Below are positions 24,619 through 31,664 of a stretch of DNA of 31,664 nt, piece after piece (within the stretch, counting starts at the first letter, position 1; each line of letters opens with the position of its first letter). The notes under the pieces are model-generated. The model saw only the letters and a program-made list of their open reading frames with translations, searched no databases and was not told the origin of the DNA. The position numbers and the translations under genes were made by a program. The stretch is taken from positions 1 through 31,664 of the forward strand of contig JBAXPV010000042.1 in the NCBI GenBank assembly GCA_037132075.1, given 5' to 3'. The stretch comes from JBAXPV01 sp037132075 (GTDB lineage: Bacteria > Bacteroidota > Bacteroidia > Bacteroidales > CAIXZF01).

Positions 24619-25515
24619 ATGTCAAATCCTGGATTAATCCCGTTTCCAATGACCACTACCCATAAAATCTACATTTCCGTTCTGACAATTATTGTCGTAA
24701 TCACTTTATATCTCCTTATCGTTCAAGGCCTTTCATATTATCAAACGCCACTTGAAGAGCGTTTTTTTCATCCTGCGAATGAGTCACTTAAGCCCAGTGG
24801 GGTCATGGGGCACGGACTTGGAATTTTTGGATCGCTGGCAATGATTATCGGAGTAATTCTATATGTAGTTAGAAAGAGGTCACGAACCTTAGCCCGATTT
24901 GGCTTGTTGAAACACTGGCTCGAATTTCATATTTTCCTTTGTACCATAGGGCCTATCATGGTACTCTTTCATACCACCTTTAAATTTGACGGACTTGTAG
25001 CTGTAAGCTTCTGGAGTATGGTTGCAGTCTTTGCAAGCGGCGTCATCGGTAGATTCATTTATATACAAATCCCGCGAACTATTGAGGGTCGGGAGATGAG
25101 CCTCAGTGAGGTTCGCGAGCTTAAGACAAACACTGGAGCTTTCCTTAAAAATTTCGGTCAGCTCAACGAAAGCAGTCAGCAAATGATCATCGAGTCGACG
25201 AAAAAAAAGATAGCGGTATACGATGGCAATTTTATTCAGCGTTACATTAAGAAATACGTGGAGGATCGTCAAACCTTACGCAATATCAAATCTATTCTCA
25301 AAAAAGACAATCTATCCCATCAGGATTATAAAAAGATAATTACCCTTGTAAAAAATGAGATGTCGATTAACCGCAAGATTGACAGGTTGGTCACCATGCA
25401 AAATATGCTGAAATACTGGCACGTGGCACACCTTCCCTTCGCGCTGGTTATGCTGATCATCATGATCATACATGTAGGAATTACAATGACCTTCGGATAC
25501 AAATGGATCTTTTAA
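24619..25515 (+). CDS. Histidine-rich membrane protein, probable b-type cytochrome
   Basis: Integral membrane protein of 298 residues. Helices lie at about 17-37, 64-84, 100-120, 126-148 and 268-292, with a long charged, helical cytoplasmic-like loop at 152-262. Histidines placed in or at the ends of helices (His65, 99, 104, 118, 268, 271, 285) look like bis-histidine haem b ligands, as in cytochrome b561 or ferric-reductase-type proteins. It would carry electrons between the flavoprotein encoded 3 bp downstream and the periplasmic multihaem cytochromes. An alternative start is the ATG at 24649, 10 codons in, which also keeps all helices. The family name is not certain. Confidence 0.75.
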   Translation: MSNPGLIPFPMTTTHKIYISVLTIIVVITLYLLIVQGLSYYQTPLEERFFHPANESLKPSGVMGHGLGIFGSLAMIIGVILYVVRKRSRTLARFGLLKHWLEFHIFLCTIGPIMVLFHTTFKFDGLVAVSFWSMVAVFASGVIGRFIYIQIPRTIEGREMSLSEVRELKTNTGAFLKNFGQLNESSQQMIIESTKKKIAVYDGNFIQRYIKKYVEDRQTLRNIKSILKKDNLSHQDYKKIITLVKNEMSINRKIDRLVTMQNMLKYWHVAHLPFALVMLIIMIIHVGITMTFGYKWIF

Positions 25516-25518
25516 ATT

Positions 25519-26844
25519 ATGGATCTTTTTTTTGAAAAAATTATCACATACGCCTTAGCAGGCTTGCTTTGCCTTGTAGTCATCATTATTTACCTGGCAC
25601 GGCAGAAGAAAAGCTCCAGGATTACTGAAGCTAAAATAGCAAAAGCCAAGGCAGAAGGTCTTTATGAGCCTGTCTCCTTGCATCCTGTAGTGGACCCCAA
25701 TTCCTGTATAAAGACAGGGGCTTGCATTGCAGCTTGCCCAGAGAAGGATATCCTGGGGATTTTAAATGGAAAAGCCACAACTATTAATGCCTCTCATTGT
25801 GTGGGACACGGAGCTTGTTTTCATGCCTGCCCAACGCAAGCGATAACCTTATGCATTGGAACAGAGCGAAGGGGTGTGGAACTCCCTCACGTCAACCAGC
25901 TTTTTGAAAGCAACGTGCCCGGGATTTTTATTGCCGGAGAACTGGGTGGCATGGGACTTATAAAAAACGCTGTTGAACAGGGGAAACAGGCTGTTGACAA
26001 CATGATAAAGTATCGAAAAAAGCCACACAATGCTGATTATGACCTGATTATTGTAGGAGCAGGCCCCGCAGGGATATCAGCCTCACTTAGCGCTAAAAAG
26101 CATGGAATTAAATTCCTGACTGTTGAACAGGATACGCTCGGTGGGACTGTTTTTACATTCCCAAGATCTAAGATCGTCATGACTTCGACTATGGATCTGC
26201 CTTTAGTAGGGAAAATCAAACTCTACGAAACAAGTAAGCAAGAATTGCTTGACCTTTGGATTTCGGCCTTGTCAAAAAATGAAATAAGTGTTATGGAGAA
26301 CACAAAAATTGACAGTATTCAGGCCAGCCATGACCTATTCACAGTAAGCACAGCAAAAGGGGAATTTTTTACGGCACATAGTATTCTTTTGGCTATTGGA
26401 AGAAGAGGATCCCCCCGAAAACTTGGCGTTAAGGGCGAGAATACTGAAAAAGTTGCCTATAAATTGCTTGAACCTGAATTAATTCTTGACAAAGACATCA
26501 TGGTTATAGGAGGTGGAGATTCAGCAGTAGAATCGGCCTTATTGCTGGCAGGCAATAACAGGGTGATTCTTTCTTACAGGGGAGAGTCTTTCAGCCGTCT
26601 GAAGCCTGCCAATAATGACAGGTTAAAAGTCGCTGCAGATAAGAATATTGTTGATATTCGCCTTAACACCAACCTAAGCGAAATACGGGAAAAAGATGTC
26701 GTATTGATTACGCAGGATGGTGAGAAAATCATTAAAAACGAACTGGTATATATCTTTGCCGGTGGTGAATTGCCTACTCAGTTCCTACAGAAAGCCGGGA
26801 TAGATATCACTAAGAAATATGGAGAAGCTATTTTAAAACATTAG
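25519..26844 (+). CDS. Membrane-anchored Fe-S flavoprotein, permuted thioredoxin-reductase-like
   Basis: Protein of 441 residues predicted to move electrons between NAD(P)H and the membrane cytochrome. An N-terminal helix (8-27) anchors it. A ferredoxin-like domain follows with Cys63, 69, 73 and Cys94, 100, 104; the second cysteine of each CxxCxxCxxxCP motif is replaced, by Thr66 and His97. Residues 131-161 read like the closing FAD signature of thioredoxin reductase (VPGIFIAGELGG). Only then comes the FAD Rossmann motif GAGPAG (180-185) and the NAD(P) motif GGGDSA (about 331-336), and the chain stops where the FAD signature would normally come. There is no CxxC redox pair of true thioredoxin reductase. 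The gene is 3 bp from the b-type cytochrome gene. Confidence 0.88.
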   Translation: MDLFFEKIITYALAGLLCLVVIIIYLARQKKSSRITEAKIAKAKAEGLYEPVSLHPVVDPNSCIKTGACIAACPEKDILGILNGKATTINASHCVGHGACFHACPTQAITLCIGTERRGVELPHVNQLFESNVPGIFIAGELGGMGLIKNAVEQGKQAVDNMIKYRKKPHNADYDLIIVGAGPAGISASLSAKKHGIKFLTVEQDTLGGTVFTFPRSKIVMTSTMDLPLVGKIKLYETSKQELLDLWISALSKNEISVMENTKIDSIQASHDLFTVSTAKGEFFTAHSILLAIGRRGSPRKLGVKGENTEKVAYKLLEPELILDKDIMVIGGGDSAVESALLLAGNNRVILSYRGESFSRLKPANNDRLKVAADKNIVDIRLNTNLSEIREKDVVLITQDGEKIIKNELVYIFAGGELPTQFLQKAGIDITKKYGEAILKH

Positions 26845-26880
26845 AGAAACTTAACAAATCACTCACAAATACCAATAAAA

Positions 26881-28464
26881 TTGCGACACCTTATAATTTC
26901 ATTCTTTTTACTAAGTCTTCTGGCTGTGAGATTGAATGCTCAAATATCACCGGGTGAGCTTTCGGAATTCCACGCGCACCTGGAAGGTATGAAGAACTGC
27001 ACGCAATGCCATATTCTTGGAGAAAAAATCTCCAATGACAAGTGTTTGGAATGCCATAAAGAGCTTAAATCCAGGATTACCGCGCAAAAAGGATATCATG
27101 TTTCGTCTCAGGTCAGAGGAAAAAATTGCAGTATGTGCCATAATGACCATCATGGCAAAACATTTAAAATTATCAAGTTTGATCCGGAAAAGTTTGACCA
27201 TAGTTTGACTGGCTACAAATTAGAAGGAGCTCATGCAAAAAAAGCCTGCAAAGACTGTCATAAGGCGGAATTCATCAAAAAGCAGGAAATAAAAAAAAAG
27301 AAATTCTCTTATTTGGGATTAGAAACAGAATGCACTGCCTGCCATATTGATTATCATCAGAAAACATTATCATTAAACTGTGAGAATTGCCATAATAATA
27401 CCGCATTCAAACCCGCATCACAGTTCAGTCACAACAAAACGAAATTCCCACTAAACGGGAAACATCTCGATGTTCAATGTGTCAAATGCCACAAACTGGA
27501 AACCTTAGCAGGTAAAAAATTCCAGGAATTTAAGGGCATTAAGTATGACAACTGCAACAGCTGCCACAAAGATATTCACGACAATAAATTTGGTCCGAAT
27601 TGCAAGCAATGTCATAGTGAGACGAGCTTTCGCTCCATCAAACAAACAGGTGGATTTGATCATAATAAAACTGACTACAAACTCGAGGGTAAACACCAGT
27701 CTGTTGACTGTAAGAAATGCCATAAGAATAAGGTAACTGACCCGCTTTCCTTCAAATTATGTAAGGATTGTCATGAGGACTATCATGAAAAGCAGTTTAT
27801 CACTGATGGATTAAATAGCGACTGTGACAAATGTCATGATGTCCAGGGCTTTGCCAACAGCGGTTTTTCGCTTGAAAAACACAATGAAGGGCAATTCAAA
27901 TTAAGCGGCGCTCACATCGCAACACCTTGTTTTTCCTGCCACAAAAAGACGGAAAAATGGAGTTTCCGGAAAATAGGGATCAATTGTGCTGATTGCCATG
28001 AGAATATTCATGAAGCAAAAACAGAAATTTCCCAACAGAAATTTTCCGAATGTAAAACCTGTCATGATATGGCAAAGTGGAGTGATGTTAACTATGATCA
28101 CAGCAAAACAAAATTTCCTTTATCCGGTATCCATGCACATCAAAACTGCCGAAAATGTCATTTTAAAGAATCCAAAAACGAAAAGACCGATCTTAATTTC
28201 TCGGGACTAAAAACGATATGTACAGAATGCCATAAAGACACTCATAACAAACAATTTGAGAGACTTGGAGCGACTGACTGCAGTCGTTGCCATACTTTTA
28301 ATGACTGGAAAATCAGCGTTTTTGATCATAACAAGACTGATTTTAAGCTCGATGGCAAACATAAGAACCTTGCTTGTATTAAATGTCATAACGTAGTCCA
28401 GGAATCGTCAGAAAAATATGTTCTTTATAAAATAAAAAAAACAAAATGCGAAGACTGTCATTAG
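26881..28464 (+). CDS. 20-haem c-type cytochrome
   Basis: Exported cytochrome of 527 residues with 20 CxxCH haem sites, first at Cys40 and last as the very end of the protein (CEDCH then stop). A repeated module of the type HNKTxFxLxGxH followed by CxKCH occurs about six times; its extra histidines are suited to act as the second axial ligands. The signal peptide (MRHLIISFFLLSLLAVRLNA) requires the TTG at 26881 as start; no ATG precedes the hydrophobic part. Density is one haem per about 26 residues, typical of electron-conducting wires in the periplasm or at the outer membrane. The last 19 bases overlap the next cytochrome gene in another frame. Confidence 0.93.
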   Translation: MRHLIISFFLLSLLAVRLNAQISPGELSEFHAHLEGMKNCTQCHILGEKISNDKCLECHKELKSRITAQKGYHVSSQVRGKNCSMCHNDHHGKTFKIIKFDPEKFDHSLTGYKLEGAHAKKACKDCHKAEFIKKQEIKKKKFSYLGLETECTACHIDYHQKTLSLNCENCHNNTAFKPASQFSHNKTKFPLNGKHLDVQCVKCHKLETLAGKKFQEFKGIKYDNCNSCHKDIHDNKFGPNCKQCHSETSFRSIKQTGGFDHNKTDYKLEGKHQSVDCKKCHKNKVTDPLSFKLCKDCHEDYHEKQFITDGLNSDCDKCHDVQGFANSGFSLEKHNEGQFKLSGAHIATPCFSCHKKTEKWSFRKIGINCADCHENIHEAKTEISQQKFSECKTCHDMAKWSDVNYDHSKTKFPLSGIHAHQNCRKCHFKESKNEKTDLNFSGLKTICTECHKDTHNKQFERLGATDCSRCHTFNDWKISVFDHNKTDFKLDGKHKNLACIKCHNVVQESSEKYVLYKIKKTKCEDCH

Positions 28465-29894
28465 GAATTCCGCTCTTATTAATCCTTCTGTTTTCGAGGA
28501 CATCAGATTCGCCACATGGCAATGACTTTAAGATGAGCTGCACAGTTTGTCACAGCTCGGAAGGATGGAAATACGATGCATCTAAGTCAAGCTTTAATCA
28601 CAGCAAGACCTCATTCGCTTTGAGCGGGCAGCATGCGGTATTAAACTGCAGAAGTTGTCATGTCAGTCTTGTTTTTACCGGCAGCAAGACGGCTTGCGCG
28701 TCATGCCACAAAGACATTCACGAGCAGACAGTTGGCGACAACTGTGCCCGATGTCATACCACACAATCGTGGCTGGTGAGTAACATCAGTGCTTTGCACC
28801 GGCAGGGACGTTTTCCGCTTGTGGGAGCCCATTCGATGGCTGATTGCCAGCAATGTCACAAATCAACTAGTCTTCTGCGCTTTGATCCTTTAGGGGTTCA
28901 ATGCATCGACTGTCACCAAAGCACCTATAACAGTACAAGCAAACCCAACCATATCAGTTCCGGATTTTCTACATCCTGCGAACAGTGTCATAAAGTTAAT
29001 GCATATTTATGGGATGCCAAAGGCTTCAATCATGATTTCTTTCCACTTACACTTGGACATAACATCAATGAATGTTCAAAATGCCATACAAATGGAACAT
29101 TCTCAGGCTTATCCCCTATTTGTTTAAGCTGTCACCAGCAAACATATAATACTACCAATAACCCTAACCATGCCTCCGCTAATTTCTCTACTGACTGTAA
29201 ACAATGTCATACAACAAACCCGGGCTGGACACCCGCAAACTTTGACCACAGTCTGTTTCCACTTACTGGAGGCCATAATATTGCGGATTGTTCCAAGTGT
29301 CATATCAACGGCAATTACACAAATACGCCTACCAATTGTGTTGCATGTCATCAGACAAATTACAACAACACGCACAATCCCAACCATGCTACTGCAGGGT
29401 TTTCAACTGATTGTAAACTATGCCACACAACCAATCTTGGCTGGTCGCCTGCAACTATTGACCATAGCTTCTTTCCACTGACATTAGGACATAACATCGA
29501 TTGTTCCAAATGCCATATAAACGGGAACTATACGAATACACCGACTGCATGTGTTGCCTGTCATCAGACAGATTTCAATAACACAACTAACCCCAATCAT
29601 AGTGCAGCAGGGTACGGTACTGATTGCAAAATCTGTCATTTAAGCACAACCCCAGGATGGCCCGCCACCTTCAATCATACATGGTTCCCAATATACAGCG
29701 GTAAGCACAAAAAAGGGGTCTGGAATACTTGTGCTGATTGCCATACTAATTCCTCAAATTACGCCGTTTTTACCTGCATAACCTGCCATACGAAGAACTC
29801 AACTGATAACAATCATAACGGGGTCAGTGGATATCAGTATAACAGCAACGCTTGTTATTCATGTCATCCAAATGGTGGAGGCGGAAAAAAATAA
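28446..29894 (+). CDS. 19-haem c-type cytochrome with 72-residue repeats
   Basis: Exported cytochrome of 482 residues with 19 CxxCH sites. An arginine-led hydrophobic segment (about 4-17) is the signal peptide. Residues 35-160 hold six haem sites in modules like those of the upstream protein. From about 166 to 452 four repeats of 71-73 residues follow, each starting at an NPNH-type motif (His169, 242, 314, 385), each with three haem sites and a FPLT.GHN segment. The C-terminus ends in CYSCH and a glycine-rich tail. The ATG lies inside the end of the 20-haem gene; the outer-membrane barrel gene begins 2 bp after the stop. It probably docks to the partner cytochrome or to the barrel. Confidence 0.93.
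   Translation: MRRLSLGIPLLLILLFSRTSDSPHGNDFKMSCTVCHSSEGWKYDASKSSFNHSKTSFALSGQHAVLNCRSCHVSLVFTGSKTACASCHKDIHEQTVGDNCARCHTTQSWLVSNISALHRQGRFPLVGAHSMADCQQCHKSTSLLRFDPLGVQCIDCHQSTYNSTSKPNHISSGFSTSCEQCHKVNAYLWDAKGFNHDFFPLTLGHNINECSKCHTNGTFSGLSPICLSCHQQTYNTTNNPNHASANFSTDCKQCHTTNPGWTPANFDHSLFPLTGGHNIADCSKCHINGNYTNTPTNCVACHQTNYNNTHNPNHATAGFSTDCKLCHTTNLGWSPATIDHSFFPLTLGHNIDCSKCHINGNYTNTPTACVACHQTDFNNTTNPNHSAAGYGTDCKICHLSTTPGWPATFNHTWFPIYSGKHKKGVWNTCADCHTNSSNYAVFTCITCHTKNSTDNNHNGVSGYQYNSNACYSCHPNGGGGKK
28941..29801 (+). repeat. Four in-frame repeats of about 72 codons, three haems each
   Basis: The units begin near 28941, 29160, 29376 and 29589. The second and third are most alike, sharing CSKCHINGNYTNTPT and CVACHQT; the first and fourth are more diverged. 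The pattern suggests growth of the haem wire by internal duplication. Confidence 0.85.
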
Positions 29895-29896
29895 AC

Positions 29897-31519
29897 ATGA
29901 AATCAAGATTTCTTTTTATTTTCCTGTACTTTATTTCGCTAAGTGTTTTAACCATGGCGCAATCAGGCGGAGGGCTTACCGAAGGGAAGGTTACGTATAT
30001 AAGCTCCCAGAATATATATGTAAGGTTCAATACCACTGAGGGATTGAAAGACGGAGATACACTCTTTACAGGAAATGCACAATCTCTGCTGCCTGCCCTG
30101 AAGATCCTCAGCCTTTCATCTACTTCTTGCGTATGTGTGCCTTTAGAAAATGGGAAATTCACTGTTTCGCAGCCAATTCTTTCAAATCGGATTAAAAAAA
30201 GCGAGAAACAGACCGAAATTGCTGCCTCGATACCTGCAGCCAAAAATAATGACAGCCTTAGGGTACCGGACACTTCAAATGTTTTAGAAAAAGCAAAAAA
30301 GATCGAAAAAAAGCGAAAGCAACTCATCCGTGGGAGCGTAAATGCTTCCTCTTATTCCGATCTTTCAAATATGACACAGGATTTACAAAGAATGCGTTAT
30401 CGTTTATCGTTAACAATGACAAACATACACAACTCCCGTTTCTCGGCTGAGACTTATATGAGTTACAATACGACAAACCAGGTATGGACAGCCACTCAGA
30501 ATAAAATGTTCGACGGACTGAAGATTTACAATCTTGCTGTCAAATATGAATTCAGCGATAACTTTATGTTATGGGCCGGACGCAGATTTAATCAACGGAT
30601 TTCAAACATGGGTGCCATTGATGGTTTGCAAGGGGAATACAAACACAAAGCTTTAACCTATGGACTTATTCTTGGATACCGGCCTGATCTGATTAATTAT
30701 AGTTTTAACGCCAATCTATTTCAGGCTGGGGCGTACGTCAGTCATGATTATCAGCACGGTAAGAATTTTGTGCAGAATACGCTTGCATTTGCAGAACAGC
30801 AAAACTCGGGAAAAACGGACCGGAGATTTTTTTACTATCAGCTCACCAGCAGTCTTTTCAAAGGAATGTTTTTCTTTGGGTCAGCTGATATTGACATTTA
30901 TAAAAACGTCGGTGATACGATAAGTAATAGTCCCAAATTAACCAATCTGTATCTTTCATTCCGTTATAATTTAAGTTCACAACTTGGACTATCACTGGCA
31001 TATAGTGAAAGACAAAACATTATTTACTACGAATCCTACAAAAACATCATAGATCAATTGCTTCAGGCCGAGTCTACCAAAGGGTTCTTGTTTAATGCCA
31101 ATTACCGACCCGGGAAAAAAATCACCTTTGGATTGAACTCTGGGTATCACTTACAAAACAGTGATATAAACCCTTCGTGGAACGCGAATACTTATATTAC
31201 CTATAACGATATCCCCTTAATCAAAGCTGCAGCCACATTTTCATATACGGCACTCGAATCAAGCTATATGTCTGGCAAAATTTACAGTTTGGGTTTATCG
31301 CGAGATATTATTCCGGGCAAATTAAACCTTGACATCGTTTACAGAATGATTGACTATTCCTATAAACCTAAAAACATCGCAGAGATACAGAATATTGCTG
31401 AGGTTAACTTTGACATAAAGCTCTACAAAAAACTTTCCATGGGATTAAACTATGAGGGGATATCCATCGGTAAAGATCTGCATAACCGGATCTATATTCA
31501 ATTAAGCCAGCGGTTCTAA
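29897..31519 (+). CDS. Outer-membrane beta-barrel protein of the cytochrome cluster
   Basis: Predicted outer-membrane protein of 540 residues. A signal peptide ends at about residue 21 (LTMA). Residues 26-85 form a small beta domain, SH3-like in pattern (GKVTYISSQNIYVRF, LKDGDTLF). Residues 98-145 are a charged helical linker. Residues 145-540 alternate in the way of beta strands, rich in Tyr, Phe and Ser/Thr, with repeated turns rich in Asn and Asp, and the chain ends in Phe, the usual mark of a barrel assembled by Bam. By position and size it could be the porin of an electron conduit, though I cannot detect MtrB or PioB homology. The ATG at 29897, 2 bp after the cytochrome stop, is chosen because it begins the signal peptide. 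Confidence 0.8.
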   Translation: MKSRFLFIFLYFISLSVLTMAQSGGGLTEGKVTYISSQNIYVRFNTTEGLKDGDTLFTGNAQSLLPALKILSLSSTSCVCVPLENGKFTVSQPILSNRIKKSEKQTEIAASIPAAKNNDSLRVPDTSNVLEKAKKIEKKRKQLIRGSVNASSYSDLSNMTQDLQRMRYRLSLTMTNIHNSRFSAETYMSYNTTNQVWTATQNKMFDGLKIYNLAVKYEFSDNFMLWAGRRFNQRISNMGAIDGLQGEYKHKALTYGLILGYRPDLINYSFNANLFQAGAYVSHDYQHGKNFVQNTLAFAEQQNSGKTDRRFFYYQLTSSLFKGMFFFGSADIDIYKNVGDTISNSPKLTNLYLSFRYNLSSQLGLSLAYSERQNIIYYESYKNIIDQLLQAESTKGFLFNANYRPGKKITFGLNSGYHLQNSDINPSWNANTYITYNDIPLIKAAATFSYTALESSYMSGKIYSLGLSRDIIPGKLNLDIVYRMIDYSYKPKNIAEIQNIAEVNFDIKLYKKLSMGLNYEGISIGKDLHNRIYIQLSQRF

Positions 31520-31611
31520 GGTTTCGAATAAATCAGGACAAAAGGCCAATATACAATTATTCAACATACAAACATATCAATTGAAGGTTGCATGTATTAT
31601 TATGTTTAAAT
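31520..31611. other. Non-coding tail after the electron-transfer cluster
   Basis: AT-rich, 92 bp, with no open frame and no clear terminator hairpin, between the barrel gene and the right inverted repeat. Confidence 0.6.
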
Positions 31612-31664
31612 GTTACTGTTCAGGGGGTAGACAGCTGAAAATCTACAGGGCTACCTTCGAGTGC
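31612..31664. repeat. Right copy of the terminal inverted repeat
   Basis: Reverse complement of positions 3-54 with an identical outer 33 bases (31632-31664), one substitution and one short length difference. Here the internal hairpin of the left copy is broken, because CCC replaces AG after CTAC. Probably the end of a second, oppositely oriented copy of the same mobile element. Confidence 0.75.

Noticed and set aside
24889..25272. Open frame of 127 codons antisense to the b-type cytochrome gene
   Set aside because: Composition and position are those of a shadow frame; no motif, no spacing to a neighbour.
25519..26844. Annotation as a true thioredoxin reductase
   Set aside because: The CxxC redox pair is missing and the protein has a membrane anchor and ferredoxin domain, so it is another branch of the flavoprotein superfamily.
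26881..29894. The two cytochrome genes as one gene split by a frameshift
   Set aside because: The second reading frame opens with its own start codon and a signal-peptide-like hydrophobic segment, and the first has a complete final haem motif.
29824..30327. Open frame of 167 codons on the minus strand at the cytochrome-barrel junction
   Set aside because: It overlaps two well-supported genes on the other strand and resembles no protein family.

Overview
This 31.7 kb window looks like chromosomal DNA from a free-living member of the Bacteroidota, probably a Bacteroidales-like or Ignavibacteria-like environmental lineage. The evidence is a C-terminal type IX secretion sorting domain, several copies of the Bacteroidota -7 promoter motif TAnnTTTG, a tricorn-like protease with a signal peptide, lipoproteins with polar residues right after the lipobox cysteine, and the moderately AT-rich coding style. 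I see no rRNA, tRNA, CRISPR array or transposase gene. The two ends carry near-identical inverted copies of a 52-53 bp sequence, most simply read as the ends of two copies of one mobile element at which the assembly stops.

Layout. 1-4.7 kb (+): a DUF3089 hydrolase lipoprotein, a two-helix membrane protein, a soluble histidine kinase whose coiled coil is built from 63-bp tandem repeats, and a secreted double-DUF1566 protein with a T9SS tail. 4.8-7.6 kb (+): a glycosyltransferase and an MsbA-type ABC exporter. 7.7-10.7 kb (-): a tight operon of a UPF0316/DUF2179 membrane protein, two overlapping MinD-like ATPases with inserted 2x[4Fe-4S] ferredoxin domains and damaged P-loops, and a WbqC-like protein. 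10.8-19.5 kb (+): a tricorn-like protease, a GT2 glycosyltransferase and SAM methyltransferase pair, a membrane protein, a GT39-like membrane protein, a rhomboid protease and a PAP2 phosphatase. 19.6-22.6 kb (-): a zinc-dependent phospholipase C-like protein without signal peptide but with an internal hydrophobic segment, overlapping a CARDB-like partner gene. 23.0-24.5 kb (+): a class D beta-lactamase lipoprotein, a small membrane protein and a beta-carbonic anhydrase-like protein.

The most striking block is 24.6-31.5 kb (+), five closely packed genes that together describe a route for electrons from the cytoplasm to the cell surface: a histidine-rich membrane protein resembling a b-type cytochrome; a membrane-anchored iron-sulfur flavoprotein whose thioredoxin-reductase-like fold appears circularly permuted and whose two ferredoxin motifs each lack one cysteine; a 20-haem cytochrome c; a 19-haem cytochrome c; and an outer-membrane beta-barrel protein. 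The inferred function is a trans-envelope electron conduit analogous to, but not obviously homologous with, Mtr/Pio systems. The carbonic anhydrase-like gene just upstream may belong to the same unit. Function and direction of electron flow are inference; haem counts, gene order, overlaps and motif losses are read directly from the sequence.
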